From Apiosordaria backusii (Eukaryota; Ascomycota; Sordariomycetes; Sordariales; Lasiosphaeriaceae): DNA of 64,000 nt. Below the pieces are notes generated by a model. It was not told the origin of the DNA, made no database searches, and worked only from the letters and a program-made list of their open reading frames with translations. Both the position numbers and the translations under genes were made by a program. Each line of letters begins with the position of its first letter. Within the stretch, counting starts at the first letter, position 1. Below are positions 21,925 through 33,029 of this stretch, piece after piece. The stretch spans positions 2,418,001 through 2,482,000 of the forward strand of contig JAUKTV010000002.1 of the NCBI GenBank assembly GCA_030549205.1, in the 5' to 3' direction.

Positions 21925-24900
21925 ATGGACACCATCCGCGCTGGGCTGCAAGAGTCCGTCAACGGGCTCACAGTCAAAAGCAAGCCCCTTGATGCTCCTC
22001 TCACGGTGACCGTCACCCCCGACGTCGACCACAGTGATTCGGAGAAGACCGCCTCAATCGCAGATGAGACCTTCTCCGCAACCTCCACGGTCGCTCAGAG
22101 CCAAGTTTCTACTGTCACTCTGCAGCTGACCCGTGTCATCGACACCAGCAAAGAGATTCGCAGCCACATCTACAAGTTCGGCGACTACACTGAAACCTTC
22201 TTCAAGCATGTTGACCTCGAATCATATCTCGAGTACATCTCAGATGAACGCCTCATTCACATGCCCCGCCGGGGTAGTGACTGGGATCGTGTCCTCAGAT
22301 ATGCGCAGTTCTTCGGTCTTCAACTCTGGAGCCTGGGTTCCAATGTCGGCGATTACTGCGTTGGGGCTCAGCAAGCTTCCATCACCGCTTTGGGAAGCAC
22401 TCAGATCCTGCTTGAGGTATGTGGTCTTGAACAAAGCTTTGTTCAGTGACTAACGGTCGTTGTAGATTGGGCCCCAGCAAGCCCAGGCACTCGTGCCCAC
22501 TTTCCAGACACTTTACGAGCTGGCTCTCCTGATCTCCAATATCAGCCAGATTCATGAGATCTTCTACGCCTCTCGAGAAGTCAAGGAGAGCGTCGCCCAC
22601 TTGTACTGCGACCTCGTTGACCTGGTTGGTCGGATCTCAATTCTTTACCGAGAGAAAATCAGCAGTCTTGGGCAGGACTCGGAAAAGTCTGTCGTCATCA
22701 ACTTTGAGGTGGCCTTTGGCAAGTCGATGACTGGTATCTGGAAGAGGAGAGACTCTATCATCGCCAAGATGTGGTCGCTGAAGCTGGGCCACCGAACCCA
22801 CAGCCTTGGGGTTGATGCCGTTCGTAGACGGCTCCAGAATGATCGGTCCGCCAAGGGTGCCTTCTATGACCAAGTGTCTGAGAACGTCAAGCGGGCAGAA
22901 GACACATGTGAATGGGTCAGAACACCTCTCGTCAATTTTCTCAGGGGCAAGGAGAAAGCTTTGACAATCACTGGTGACGCTGGCTCAGGAAAGACTATCG
23001 TTGCCGGTTGGATCAAGGAGCGACTACAGCGGCCCCTAGATCACACTCAATACGCCACTCTGACTTACAGCTTTCGTGAGTTTTCACCCTTTTTCCTCGC
23101 ATGGCCTGACTGCTGACTGATCTGCTAGCCTACGATTACCCTGCCCGTTGCACAGTTCTTGCCTTCCTCAAGAGTCTTCTCTTCCAGCTTCTTGAGAAGA
23201 ATGTGGGCAATGTTGGGTTCTACGAACGGTTGACGAGCGCCTTCGAGTCTTATGACCAACATCACAGCACTCCCAAGCTCGAGGCTTCTCTTTGGGCAGC
23301 ACTTGAGTCGGGCCTGCGGCCACTCGATGATCGCCGCACCAATGTGGCCATCATCGTTGATGGTTTCCAGGATGTCGCTTGCGGAATCAGCCCCCTCGAC
23401 TTCCACAAGAAGCTGAGGGATTGCATTGCCAAGTTCAGAAACGTCCGCATCATCACCTTATCGCGCGCCATCTCCCACCTGAGCGAAGGATGCGCTCATT
23501 TCACCATCACGTCTCAGCACCTCCACGGGGACATCAAGAGGTACCTCCGCCAGTCCTTTTCCAAGCTCACCGGATTTTCTCAGCTGAGCCCCGAGGTTCA
23601 AGAGGACACAGTCCACGACTTGACACACAAAGCCAAGGCTTCGTTTCTGTGGGCTTACATTGCCGTGCGACTGCTTGCCAAGGATGCGCCAACACAGTCT
23701 CCTGACACCTTTGTTAAGGCTGCCCAAGGCATCAACGGCAGCTTGGATGATCTTGTCAAGAAGCTTGTGTCGAAGATCTCGCTCAAGAATGAAGCCACTC
23801 AGACTCTGCTCTCATTCATTCTTGCCGCTGACCGGCCCCTCGGAGTGAACGAGCTGGGTGAGCTCTTGCGCATTGATACCAAGACTCGTCAATTTGGTAG
23901 CCCTATCGACGTTGTGGCACGCATCAAATCGGCTTGCGGCGACATAGTGGTTATCCAAAACGGCAGTGCCCATTTCAAGAGCAAGTCTATCCGCTCCTAC
24001 ATGCAGACACTGCTAGACGGCAAACTACTGCCCTCGATTCGGGATGCTCACCGGAGCTTGACTGTGGCTCTGCTCTTGTACTCAAAGCTTAGCCTTACCG
24101 ATGGCTCAGAGCCGTGTTTCGAGGGCCTGGGTGATGGATTTGTGAATAAATATTTCGATTCCCACTCACTACTTCACTATGCCGTCATACACTGGCAAGC
24201 CAACTTCCGTGCATCCAGCTTCTATGCCGCTGATGGAAAGTTAGTCTTGGGCAAGGACTTCGTCGAGTACTTCCCCACTTCTTGCCATTTTGGTCTTCTA
24301 GAGAGATCCGCCCACCTCTATGGCGAGCCAATATCGGCCCACGTCAAGCATCACGAGTTCTCTTTGAGAGTTCAGGAGGCCTGCTTCGGTGAGCGCCATA
24401 TCAGCGTTCTGCAGACTCTGATCATTCTCGGCAACATTCATGCCGAGACTTCTGATGCTCTGGCCGGTGCCAAGTTCTTCTACAGAGCTGCCTCGCTAGG
24501 GAAACTTATTCTGTCCACCTCTAGCTCTGTTGTTGTTACCTGCACGCACTACTTCCTCAAGTACACAGAGACCATCACCATCACGGAGCGCACAGAGATC
24601 GTCACATGGCGCGAGGAGATGATCATCCTCATGATTCAAATCTGCAAGGGCAAGCACGGCGCCACGAGTGATGTTGTCATCAGGTGGCTCGAGGTGTTGG
24701 CCAAGTTGTACATCGACATCAAGGAGACTACTCGAGCCGTGATCATCCAGAAAGAGATCTGGGAGATTTATATTATTCGTTTTGGCAAAGACTCTTCGAA
24801 GGTTAAAGAGCTGGCCGAATACATCGGAGGTCTGGACATTGAGTTCAAGGGTCAGGTCGACGAGAAGGAGATCGAGCAATATGTTGGCTGGTTCTTTGAG

Positions 24901-27900
24901 ACGGCTGAGGGCTTTGAACCCGACGACCATCGTTGCATCTCAATCCTCCTTCAGCTGGCCATCTTCTATGAGTCTCAGAAACAATGGTTCTGGGCCGAGA
25001 AGACCTACATCACACTTTGGAGACGCATCACAGAGCTTTGCCGCATTCACACCACCATTGAGTTGCACATCAGCAAGCTCGAGATTGCCATCAAGTATGT
25101 GAGGTTCCTCCAGAGGATTGGTCGGCGCGAGGAAGCCTCCAACATCCTCATCTGCTTGTGGGCGGAGTATGAGCATCACAAGTTTGAGGAGCTGACCATC
25201 ATTGTTCTCCTCAAAGAGATTGGTGTGCTTTTCAAGGCGTTTGGTCTCCTTCAGATTGCTATTTCGGTGTTTGGAAAGGTCTGGGGCTGGTTCAAGGGCA
25301 AGGGCAAATGTGACCACAAGGATGCCCACGAGACCACCATCCTCATCACCGAGGTCGTTGAAGAGATTACCGAGACCACGGTCACCACCAAGACGACGAC
25401 CACCACTACGGCAGAAGTCACCGAGACTATCATCAAGGAGATCTTTGCGACACACTATGAGCGGTGCAAGAAGAGCAAGGTGGACGAGGTCTTCTTCAAG
25501 TCCTGCTTGGCTCTCATCAACCTTTACATCAAGCTTGGTCACTGGTCGCAAGCGGAGGTCATCATCACACAGTCTCTTGAGATCACCTGGAAGGCTATTT
25601 TGACCGCCGAAATCACCATCAAACTGTCGGAGCACTTCATTTCGGAGTGCATCCTGGTTGCCAGGCGCCTGGCGGTCTGCTACCACCGCCAGTATCTCTT
25701 CGAGAAGGCCGAAGCCATTTACCTCCGCATCTTTCGGGCTTGCCTCATCTCTCTCCACATTGAGGATGTGAGGATCGAAGAGTCTCTCGCCGTGCTCATC
25801 TGCTTCTATGAGGAGCACCATCGCCATGAGAAGATCCTCGAGCTTTACATCGAGATCCTTGCCAAGTACCGCAAGCACCTTGGTCACACCCATCGTCTTA
25901 CCATTAAGATCATGTACGCTTTGGCAGCTCATTACATGCTTCTGGGCCGCAAGGAGGGCTATGACATCTACATCGAGATTGTCGCCACTCTCAACAAGGG
26001 CAGGAAGCATTGCCACCATGATGCCATCAAGGCCGCCGTGATTCTAGTGCGCTTCTACAGGGAGAGGCAGCGATGGGTTGAGCTGCAGCAAGTTTGCTGC
26101 GTTCTTTGGGAGGCCATTGTGCACTGCCACAAGGAGATTCACTTTGAGGAGGAGACAATGCTGCTCATCTATGAGACTTACATGCATGTGCTTGAGTTTC
26201 ATGCCAAGGTCAAGGTTGAGTGGTCCATCCTCTATGAGATCTCAGTCAAGTTTCGTGAGGTTGTCACAGTCGTATACGGAGCTGATGCCTTCATCATCAT
26301 CACCGCAATGATTTCACTGGCCAAGATCTGCGAAAGGCACAAAGAGCATCACCATGAGGCGGTCACCATCTACGAGGAGGTCATCACGCGGATCAAGACA
26401 ACAAAGACCACCACTGAGACAGTAACGGAGACCACTATCACGACGGTCAAAAAGCGCCTTTCGAAGGTCTATGTCACGATCATCGCTTCTGGCGGTACCA
26501 CGACGGCTACCACCATCGACAGGGCTATTGAGCTGTGCTATGAGGCGTACCTTCACCTCAAGTTGACTCTTGGCTGCTGGCATCAGGAGACCTTGCTCAA
26601 GTTGAAAGATGTCATTGTTCTTTATTTGAAGCTTGGAGGTGAGAAGTCGCATACCAGGATTGTCGAGCTGCTGCAGATTGCCTTCATTGAGATCATCTCA
26701 GAGAAGGAGTGCAAGTCCCTGGACTTGTACTATGCTGCTGTGACTCTCTCGTCCATCTTTTTCACTGCCAAGATCATCCAACATGGTTTCGAACTGGTCC
26801 GTCAACTTCGTCACCTTGTCATCTTTGGCGGGTATGAGTTTGAGGGAAGCGTCGAGATTGTGGTCAAGTTCAACAAGACCATCAGCAAAACCGCCCTGGT
26901 CTTCCTTGTTGCCTTCCAGCAAAGCCTCACTGACAAGGCGGTGCTGACGTTCTCTGAGTTGATGGCTGTGACTCTTCTTGAGATTACGCTGTACGAGGCT
27001 TACAAGCGAGAGACCGAGTCCAAGAACAGCAAGACGACAGTTGTGCTAGAGTACGGCGCCAAGCTGCGCGCCTTCTGGGTCGAGCAGAAGCAAGAGCACA
27101 TGTGCACGGTACTTGACCAGAGACTCTTCCATCTCTTCAAGACCAAGTTCGGTGGCTTCATCACCACCCACGATGACTATACTCGCATCTTCTACCTCGC
27201 GCTGCTTGCATCTCTTGAGCGTGATCTCACCAAGATTGATTTCGTGGCCTTGGCTTGCAAGGCCGGTAACGACAAGGTCGCCTCTCTGCTCAAGGCAGGC
27301 GAGTGGACGAATGCTCTCGAGGTGGCAAGGTGCACCTTCTATTTCGCTCACAAGCAAAGGTATTACAGTGACTTGAGCCGCGTGCACTACGCGTACAAGT
27401 TGGCGGAATACATGGCTGGGATTGATGTGCAAAGGCCGAGTGATGCGAAGTTGTGGGAGGAGTATTTGAAGCTGTCTAGGGAGATCACAAAGGAGGCGTT
27501 TGCGGTGTTGAGGGATAACCAGATTGAGCTGATCAGGTTGAAGTTTGGGGACTTGAGCGGAATTGTGAGGTTGCTGGGGAGTCAGCAGAATTTTGTTGAA
27601 CTTGAGGTATGTTTCCCGTTTTCCAGTCACAGTATCAAAATACAATCACTAACATGTTGTTTCAGGCCTTGCTGCTCAAGCTCTGGAAATCCCGCGAAGT
27701 CCAAAAGAACTGGGATGCCGGCCGTGTGCTCAGCGTGGGCAGGATGCTGGTCCACGCCCATGTCGCAGCGAAGCACATCCCCGCCGCCATCGACCTCTGC
27801 GAGACAATGTGCTACAACCTCCGGAGATCGCGCGGTGTCCTCGACCCTGTCACCGTTGAAATGCAGAGGATGCTTGCGGAGCTGTACACGACCAACCAGC

Positions 27901-28577
27901 GGGTAGACCGGTGCATGTCCATTCACGAGCAGATCCTCCGCGAGATTGAGGCCGCTCTGAGGGACTACGATGAGGAGTCCCGCGGGCCGATCAAGTACTA
28001 CTCTGGAGTCCAGCCCGGTGCAACATGTGGGCAGCCGTACCTCGAAGGCAAGAAACAACCCCAACCTCCCCAGACGTGTGGTCAACCCTACCTTGAGGGC
28101 AAAAAGCAGCCCCAACTGTGCGGCCAGCCCAGCCTCCAGCCGGAAACCCTAGCCAAAACAGCATCATGGCAACTTGAACTCCTGAAGCGAGCGTACTTCC
28201 GACAGGGCGGGTTTTCGAGGGATGAGCACGAGAGGGAGTTTGCCGCGCTGTATGAGCTGCTGCAGCAGAGGTTGAACAAAGCCAGTGCTGCTGCAAGTGG
28301 TGGTAATGGTGGTGGCGGCAAGTCTATATGTGTGCTGCAGGCGCCTGCTCCGGAGACGTGGGCGAAGAGCGCGGCGACGGCGAAGGATAAGCCGGATGAT
28401 TTGATTGGGATGTATGTCGGCCCCAGGGAGAAGGATTGGAGGCTGGATGGGGAGAACTCTTTTAGTGCGTTCTTTGGGGACGGGAAGGGGAGTGATGGGG
28501 GGGTGGAGGTGAGGAGGAAGAGGTGGAGTGGGGTTGATCATGTTAATGTTGCGAGGAGGAGTTGGTGGTTGTTTTGA
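21925..28577 (+). CDS. STAND-type NTPase with long TPR-like solenoid (NLR-like)
   Basis: Four exons, 21925-22416, 22466-23075, 23129-27606 and 27666-28577; 2163 residues. After a Thr/Ser-rich N terminus, residues ~100-270 resemble the helical domain (DUF7708-like) that precedes NTPase domains in fungal STAND proteins. The P-loop GDAGSGKT is at ~334-341 and a Walker B-like AIIVDGFQD at ~440-448. LSRAISHLSEG and the following helices fit a NACHT/AAA lid. Residues ~800-1850 are degenerate TPR/kinesin-light-chain-like repeats unusually rich in Ile and Thr, with two poly-Thr linkers (coded around 25370-25440 and 26395-26450). The C terminus has a repeated CGQPYLEGKKQPQ segment. By architecture it could act as an intracellular receptor, for example in nonself recognition; this is inference. 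Introns are 49, 53 and 59 nt, all GT-AG. Confidence 0.85.
28021..28140 (+). repeat. Protein-level repeat CGQPYLEGKKQPQ in the STAND C terminus
   Basis: Two full copies of TCGQPYLEGKKQPQ and a partial third (LCGQPSLQP) are coded in tandem. The copies differ at many third codon positions (for example tac ctc gaa ggc aag against tac ctt gag ggc aaa) while the peptide stays identical. The repeated Cys-Gly-Gln-Pro spaced by 14-17 residues could be a binding motif. Confidence 0.8.
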
Positions 28578-29093
28578 GAGTGGGATGAGTTTGAGGGTGA
28601 TGGGTTAGAAATGTTATGACGGTCGGAAGTAATGAGTGGTATGTCACATGGTTTGACGGTCATGGTGGTTATGGATAATGGATTGGATTCAGGGGCTGGT
28701 GAAAGAAAAAGGGGGTGTTACCTTGGCGCCGTTGGATGGGCAACGTCATCGCGACGAGTTTCCTTGACGTCATCCGCTTCATTTTTCGTTTGTTTTGGGG
28801 TTTGGGCTGCCGGGGTTTTAATCGTCTCTGTTTTGGCTTTTGGTTTGTTTGTACAGTTGTCTACAACTGTTGTAATAATTTTATTTTATTTGATGTCCCT
28901 GTATTTTAGATGTATCCATATTCGACTTGGCCTAACTCAATGGAACCTGGTGTGCGTGATTTCGAACTGTATGTAAGGGCTTTACTTGAACAAGGGAAAA
29001 ATAAAAAGAACCGGGTGAACCCAAAAAGAACCATTGCCACACTTGTGCAAAACACCTTTGGTGGTGAGTAAAGAGAGAGAGAAAAAAATAAGC
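28578..29093. other. 3' flank of the STAND gene
   Basis: 516 bp rich in G and T on the plus strand with no supported gene. The T-rich stretch near 28860-28900 (aataattttattttatttg) is a plausible 3' end region. Confidence 0.5.
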
Positions 29094-29190
29094 TGACGAA
29101 GACGAGATTCGAACTCGCGAGGTTTCCCACTGCGGTTTCGAGTAACATGATTACCTAAACACAGCGCCTTAACCACTCGGCCACTTCGCC
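29094..29190 (-). tRNA. tRNA-Leu(UAG) with anticodon-loop intron
   Basis: Read on the minus strand, acceptor arms GGCGAAG and CTTCGTC pair with one G-U, with discriminator A73 as expected for tRNA-Leu. The D arm contains GCCGAGTGGTTAAGGC (A box), and the T arm GCGAG-TTCGAAT-CTCGT (B box). The anticodon stem is CTGTG/CGCAG; the loop begins TT-TAG-G, giving anticodon UAG, followed by an intron of about 18 nt inserted after position 37. A long variable arm (GG-GAAA-CC) confirms a type II tRNA. The gene is 97 nt including the intron. The exact intron ends could shift by a base or two. Confidence 0.88.
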
Positions 29191-29859
29191 ATCTGGTTGT
29201 TTGTTGTGATTTTCAGCTCGGTCATACACCATATCATCATGGGTACATCTCTATTCCTGAGTTCAAAGTGGCTGCCACCAAGAAACGATCATGCGAAGCA
29301 TCGTATGCATTCCTTCCTTTGACTAAAGGAAGTTACAACTCAATCCAACATGATTACCAAAGGTCTTGGGGGCTCCACTGCATTGCTTCCCTGCTTTTCT
29401 CGGTAATACTACTACATTTACACCCATGACAGGAAACAAGGCAACAAACCCCATAGGTGGAAGACAAATATCACCCAATCACCACTCAAAATGACCTCGC
29501 TTCCGTGTCTTGATGCTGCCTTTCTCGCTTCTAATCCAGCCGTGTTTCTGTTTCTGTCATAGCAGGCTCCTGGAACTGCCGTCACAAATGTGCCCACCAA
29601 GTCACGCTCCTCAATCCGGCAACGGCGCGGCGGAATCAACACCCCCGAAACCTTTCCCAGCCCAGAAGCTCATTTATACAAATTAACACCCAAGCGGCAT
29701 CTACCCCACAAACTACGACACCACAACGGAGCGAGGAAGTGTGAATTCCGGGAAGGGGGGAGAGATGGGCAATATAGATGGGATTCGGTTCTTTTCGGTA
29801 GCTAACCCCCGGTAGAGGGAACCGAAGGAACCGCGCTGTGAAAGTGGTGATGTAAATGG
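29191..29859. other. Intergenic between tRNA and second AA9
   Basis: About 670 bp with no gene-like frame. It ends in the promoter of the second AA9 gene. A CCCCGG at 29807-29812 reads CCGGGG on the minus strand and fits the CreA SYGGRG consensus. Confidence 0.5.
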
Positions 29860-29866
29860 TATAAAA
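29860..29866 (+). promoter_or_regulatory. TATA-like box of the second AA9 gene
   Basis: TATAAAA lies 120 bp before the ATG at 29980. It is the best placed TATA-like sequence upstream of the gene. Confidence 0.4.
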
Positions 29867-29979
29867 TCCCCCAGACTCGCGTCGTCTGCAGTCTTGATCC
29901 TGATACTACCGTGCCGTGTCTCGCCAGTTTTTTGTGCAGTGTGTTCAACCCGGTATCGTTACTCACCACCACCGTGAAG

Positions 29980-30842
29980 ATGAAGTCCCTCCTCGCTCTC
30001 ACCACATTGCTGGCTACAACTCAGGCCCACTATATCTTCCAGCAATTCACCTCGGGCGGCACCAAGCACCCAGCCTGGAAGTACGTCCGCAAAAACACCA
30101 ACCCCGCCTGGCTGCAAAACGGCCCCGTGACGGACCTGTCGTCTACCGACCTCCGGTGCAATGTCGGCGGGCAGGTGAGCAACGGCACTGAGACGGTCAC
30201 GATGAAGGCGGGGGATGAGTTCACTTTTACGCTTGACACGGCGGTGTACCACGCCGGGCCGGTCTCGCTTTACATGAGCAAGGCTCCGGGCGCGGTGAAG
30301 GATTATGATGGGAGTGGGCAGTGGTTCAAGATTTTTGACTGGGGCCGAGTGGGAATAGTTGGCCGATGAGGAGTAAGTCAACCCTTTGCCCCAAACAATT
30401 AGATAGTGAGAAAGGGGGTATTGATTAAGGGGATAGTTTCATACACTTCCAATATTCCGAGGTGTATTCCTGATGGGGAGTATCTTCTTCGCATTCAGCA
30501 GTTGGGATTGCATAACCCGGGTGCGCCGCCGCAGTTTTATATCAGCTGCGCGCAGGTCAAGGTGACGAATGGAGGGAGCGCGAACCCGTCGCCTACGGCG
30601 TTGATTCCGGGGGCTTTTAAGAGTACTGATCCGGGGTATACTGTCAATGTGAGTCTTTTCGCATTCTTTTTTTCAAGGGATGGTATATGCGATTTCTGAC
30701 CTTGCTTGTGAAAACAGATCTACAGTGGCAGCCTGGCCAACTACCAAGTTCCTGGACCTGCGGTGGTAAGTTTGTTGATTCATTCTTGATCCCCAGCGTC
30801 TGAGCTTGGGTATGCTAACAGCGTAAATAGTTCAAGTGCTAG
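29980..30842 (+). pseudogene. AA9 lytic polysaccharide monooxygenase, single-base frameshift
   Basis: Same family as the gene at 3.4 kb. The signal peptide [16 protein letters not shown] is followed by His17 (mature His1, HYIF). Other AA9 marks: [46 protein letters not shown] (second brace His), [39 protein letters not shown] (axial Tyr), and a C-terminal VPGPAVFKC. Exons are 29980-30372, 30437-30648, 30718-30765 and 30831-30842, totalling 665 nt, one short of a multiple of three. Reading fails at the G run 30341-30344 just after FDWG: as written the frame hits TGA at 30367, whereas one extra base there restores [10 protein letters not shown] and the donor GTAAGT phase. A 221-residue protein without a CBM is expected. 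It may be a young pseudogene or a sequence error. Confidence 0.85.
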
Positions 30843-33029
30843 TCTGGCCAGGGCAAGATGTTGTTGTGTTCAAGGTTCAAGTTTCATGTTACCATTTATT
30901 CGCTCAAGCAGTTGCTACCTAGGTAAATCCAAACAATCAAGTACCATTTCTGTAGTCAAAAAGTCCCAATATCGCAAGCACACTTCATCACCTTTCAAAG
31001 TCCCAAGCAGCCCAATGTCTTTAACGTGTGGCTGAAAACAAAAGCCCTGACACATATGTAACATGTTCCACAACCCTCCTCGGGTATCATTCCTTGTCCC
31101 CCCAACCTTACCCTACCAACCTTAGCAGTCCGATCTCAGATCTCCCCCCGCATCTACCCGAGTCTCACAACCATCAGATGCGGTCCGACTCCGGCGACAA
31201 CAAAAGTCAAAGTCACAACCCCCGGCAGCTACCCAGTCCAGCCACCATGTATCTTAGATCTTTCCTGGCCGGGGCCATCAGATTTCGACTGGGATAGCTA
31301 TCCCGTTCAACCATTACGTCCGTTAACAAACACCCACATTCCATCCCAACCAGAGACACCTTACCCATCTCCAGTCACCAGGCTCACCTCCCACCGCATC
31401 ACTAGCTCACATCGGACATCAAGCGGTATGCTACAAAATGCTCATCCATGTCCAGCTCAAAAAGGCGCTTTGCCGGTCCCGATGCCCCCAAAAACCATCC
31501 GAAACAGCCCCTACCTTACCCCCGCCTCCTTAAACCCGTTAAACATGCAGTTTGACCTGAAACTTTTAGTCAAATCCTTTTTTTGTTTTTTGTTTTGCGG
31601 GGAAGGCACAAGGGTGAAAGGGATGCAGCGGGGTGGGGGGGGGGGGGTTGAGGGAGGAGGGAGGAGGGGAGTGGTGGTTTTGTTAGGATGTTGAATCGAA
31701 TGTTGAAGTAAGTGAGCTGATACTATGATTACAAGACTCCCATTTGTCGGTAGGGTACCTACCTACCTACCTAGCTGGTGGCATAGAAGCTGGTAAAAGC
31801 AACTCCCACTTTTGACGAGGAAATGTCTACAAGGGGGTTTCTTCCAGTCTATGATGATTTTGTATCTACTACCTAAGGTACCTGGTACTCTATCCAGTTT
31901 CATAACACCACCCCAGAAAAAAAGTGAATAACAAAAGATATGATAGGTATGAACCTCACCGCCCCCAAACCAATTCCAACCCATGCCTCACCACATCAAC
32001 CACTTCCCCCCCTTCCTCCCCGCCTCCTCACAGATCTAAAACCAACCTGTAATCCCCCACCTCCAAATCATTGACTCTCATCACAGCCACCCTTGAGCCC
32101 AAAATCTCAGATCCATCCAAACTTACCTGACCCAAACCCCGCCGCCCAATATCCGTTGATCCCAAACCTGAAACCAATATATCCATCAGAGACAACAACG
32201 AGAGCACAGCAGTCGGGTTGTTGCGTGGGTGGGTGCGTTTAATGTAACGCTCCTGCTGCACTACACTAGTTACACACCTTTTTGTCTCAGTCTATCGGCA
32301 CTTACAACCCAGCACATCAGACTAGGTAGATGTCTCACATTTGCCAGCTACCTACCTTAGCTACCCCATCAAACAAACCCGGCAAATCTGAGATCTGAAA
32401 GGACCTCACTCAGAGGCGTAGGGCAACTCTTTCCGAAACGGCCGTCACAGCTTCACCCCATGTGCATGGACAGCCTTGGTTAAGATGGGTAGGTAGGTAG
32501 GCGAAGGTAAACCCACACTGTCCCCATCCTTCATCCTGACATACCTACCTTACATCAAGCTACCTTATGGCAGCCCTAAACACCAAACACTGGAAAGGCA
32601 CACAGCCCCAAAATTTACACACAGAATTTTATACCTAACTCAAAGTTCTCATAACTAGGGAGAAAAAAATAGTGCTAGATAATGACTACTTATTTTGAAT
32701 ATCTTTCAAGAAAATAAAGAGTACATAGCATACAAAGAAAACTCCTGATCCAAAATGCCCTTGCTAACCAAAGCGAAGCAGAAAGAAATGCCATCCCCAT
32801 ACACCAATGATTCATGCCAAACCCCAAATAAATAGAAACATTGTAACACCTCAGCGCCACCCCCCCCGCCCCCTCCCCAGACGCCCAAAACGATCATGTA
32901 TATGCAGTCCCCCTTCAACCCCTGACCCCTGAACACCCAGTCTCCGATATCACCGGCCTCATGTCTAAGACAAACATGACGCATCATCACCCCCCACCGC
33001 CACAACCTTTGACAACTCATCGCCCCGCC
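30843..33029. other. Intergenic, simple-sequence rich
   Basis: 2.2 kb without a supported gene. It holds a 13-base G run (31635-31647) followed by GGGAGGAGGGAGGAGGGG, a potential G-quadruplex on the plus strand. It also has clusters of the tetranucleotide CTAC/GTAG: tacctacctacctacctag near 31756-31773, and gtaggtaggtagg near 32490. Open frames are short and lack features. Confidence 0.55.

Noticed and set aside
24940..26019. 359-codon minus-strand frame
   Set aside because: Antisense shadow of the large STAND exon.
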